Positions 62,825 through 64,000 of a stretch of DNA of 64,000 bases are shown piece by piece. This DNA comes from Marinomonas alcarazii (GTDB taxonomy: Bacteria > Pseudomonadota > Gammaproteobacteria > Pseudomonadales > Marinomonadaceae): assembly GCF_003208215.1 (NCBI RefSeq), contig NZ_QKLW01000005.1, positions 1-64,000 of the forward strand, read 5' to 3'. The notes beneath the pieces are model-generated. The model was not told where the DNA came from, made no database searches, and saw nothing but the letters and a program-made list of their open reading frames with translations. Positions within the stretch are counted from its first letter, which is position 1. Every line of letters begins with the position of its first letter. The position numbers were made by a program, and so were the translations under genes.

Positions 62825-64000
62825 TTACTCAGCGTCTTCGATAATGCCTTTGAAAATGCTAAGTGCATTGTCGACAGACATACTTGGTTCGTTCCAAAAA
62901 GTAGAGACTAAATCTTGAACCTGCCCATTCGTATCTTCCGTAATGTAATTATTTGCAGGTGTAATAGTCGCTTTGGGATCATCCAACAAAGCGAGACCTT
63001 TTTTCATACACGCATCCGCCACTTTTAAGTCAACATCGGCACGTACTGGCAAAGAGCCTTTAGTATTGTTAAATTTTGCTTGAATAGTTGGATTTAACAT
63101 CATTGAAGCCAGCTTCAATTGCGCAGCTTCAAGGTTTTTATTAGAGGATTTAGGAAAGATAAACGCATCTCCGCCTAAAGTGAGAGAAGGACGTTTAGCG
63201 GGTCCCGGAATACAGCCATAATCGACTTCGGCAACTTTTCCTGCCGCAGCAAACTCACCACGAGCCCAGTCACCCATTACTTGTGCAGCCGCTTTGCCAG
63301 TGATAACCATGTTAGTGGCATCATTCCAATTTCGACCAGGCGCACCCTCATCGGTAAATTGTCGTAATGCACCAAAAGTTTCAAACACCTTACGCATTTT
63401 ATCGCTGCTAGCAGCCTTTGGGTCCTTATCTTTCCATACACTGTTCCAGAATTTTTCATCTGTCACGCCAATCATCACTACATCAAAAACATGGCGTTCC
63501 TGCCAACCTTGCCCACCAAAGGCCAAAGGAATATAACCCGCGTCACGAATTTTAGGCGCAACAGTCAAAAACTCTTCCCATGTATGAGGTTCTTTCACGC
63601 CAACATCAGCAAAAACTTTCTTATTCGTCCAAAGCCATTGATTAGAATGGATATTGACTGGCACACAATAAATGCCGCCGTCTTTCATACAAGGATTTAA
63701 GATACTCGAAGGACGAATAAAGTTTGTCCAACCTTCTTTCTCTGCAACCGGAGTGAGATCTAGGAGAAGACCTTCTTCAATCAATTCTTCGAACTGACGA
63801 GAGGTGTTGAATTGTGCGGCGCCCGGTGCATCACCACCTAGAATGCGCTGCATAGTAAGTGCTCGCGCGTTTTCGCCTAATGCGACAGCGGTATCCATCC
63901 ACTTGTCGTTGCCCAGTTTATTAAATTCCTCGGCCAACACTGTGACGGCTTTTTGTTCTCCGCCAGATGTCCACCAATGAATGACTTCAATATTGGCCGC
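62825..64000 (-). CDS. Carbohydrate ABC transporter substrate-binding protein (partial)
   Basis: First visible gene of the sugar operon, cut by the right window edge so that the signal peptide and start are missing. At the edge the frame reads AANIEVIHWWTSGGEQKAVT, which is the usual mature N-terminus of the family 1 (MalE-like, GtsA/AglE type) sugar-binding proteins, so a GTG at 63940 is internal and not the start. Other features: GGDAPGAAQFNTSRQFEELI, YCVPVNIHSNQWLWTNKKVF, PLAFGGQGWQE and KGSLPVRADVD. About 391 residues are visible. It resembles binders for glucose, glucosides or disaccharides. Confidence 0.92.
   Translation of the reverse strand, partial: AANIEVIHWWTSGGEQKAVTVLAEEFNKLGNDKWMDTAVALGENARALTMQRILGGDAPGAAQFNTSRQFEELIEEGLLLDLTPVAEKEGWTNFIRPSSILNPCMKDGGIYCVPVNIHSNQWLWTNKKVFADVGVKEPHTWEEFLTVAPKIRDAGYIPLAFGGQGWQERHVFDVVMIGVTDEKFWNSVWKDKDPKAASSDKMRKVFETFGALRQFTDEGAPGRNWNDATNMVITGKAAAQVMGDWARGEFAAAGKVAEVDYGCIPGPAKRPSLTLGGDAFIFPKSSNKNLEAAQLKLASMMLNPTIQAKFNNTKGSLPVRADVDLKVADACMKKGLALLDDPKATITPANNYITEDTNGQVQDLVSTFWNEPSMSVDNALSIFKGIIEDAE

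Noticed and set aside
63940..63940. GTG at 63940 as start of the sugar-binding protein
   Set aside because: The frame continues to the window edge with family-typical mature sequence, so the gene is truncated by the window and the GTG is internal.

Overview
The window looks like chromosomal DNA of a marine gammaproteobacterium, most likely Marinomonas or a close relative in the Oceanospirillales. That placement is an inference from the mix of genes and the protein flavour (urease with urt transporter, dctPQM with DctB/DctD, prpBCD under a GntR regulator, TmcA, EF-P with EpmA/EpmB, DUF5062); no rRNA or tRNA marker is present. Nearly all of it is ordinary coding sequence in short operons. No phage, insertion sequence, CRISPR array, rRNA or tRNA gene was seen.

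Region by region: 0.2-10.5 kb is one leftward nitrogen block, urtABCDE (urea ABC importer) followed by ureDABCEF (urease and its nickel-loading factors). ureG is not in the window; a 106-bp tandem repeat follows ureF at the left edge. 10.6-17.3 kb holds a remnant of a 2OG-Fe(II) oxygenase gene, a YuiF-type Na+/H+ antiporter-like gene, a GNAT acetyltransferase, a metallo-beta-lactamase fold hydrolase, a LysR regulator and a TonB-dependent receptor behind a Fur-box-like site. 17.5-22 kb carries single-chain glycyl-tRNA synthetase, DUF3429, a DCC/DUF393 protein, an SDR enzyme, a DUF1826 gene with a near-consensus Zur box, and DUF5062. 22.3-26.7 kb is the methylcitrate cycle operon gntR-prpBCD, whose promoter is framed by two matching operators. 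tmcA follows at 26.8 kb behind a strongly structured leader.

29-40 kb contains a C4-dicarboxylate TRAP transporter (dctPQM), gamma-glutamyltransferase, a diguanylate cyclase, a TauE/SafE exporter and the DctB/DctD two-component system that probably drives the TRAP genes. 40-50 kb brings together epmA, efp and epmB (the EF-P lysylation system), an EamA exporter with a divergent MocR regulator, a CurA-like reductase, an SDR enzyme, DoxX, a SnoaL-like protein with a divergent HxlR regulator, and a short RNase J-type nuclease. 51-55.5 kb has small membrane proteins, a NYN-domain protein, two tandem paralogous diguanylate cyclases and VF530. From 55.7 kb to the right edge a leftward operon encodes a sugar ABC importer plus two Gfo/Idh/MocA oxidoreductases and two TIM-barrel sugar isomerase-like proteins, a set that fits a 3-keto-sugar catabolic route.

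The most interesting non-coding signals are the tmcA leader (three nested helices, the outer one covering the ribosome binding site), a 75-nt long hairpin between efp and epmB, an interleaved pair of inverted repeats upstream of the MocR gene, and stem-loops placed directly after all three transporter binding-protein genes.
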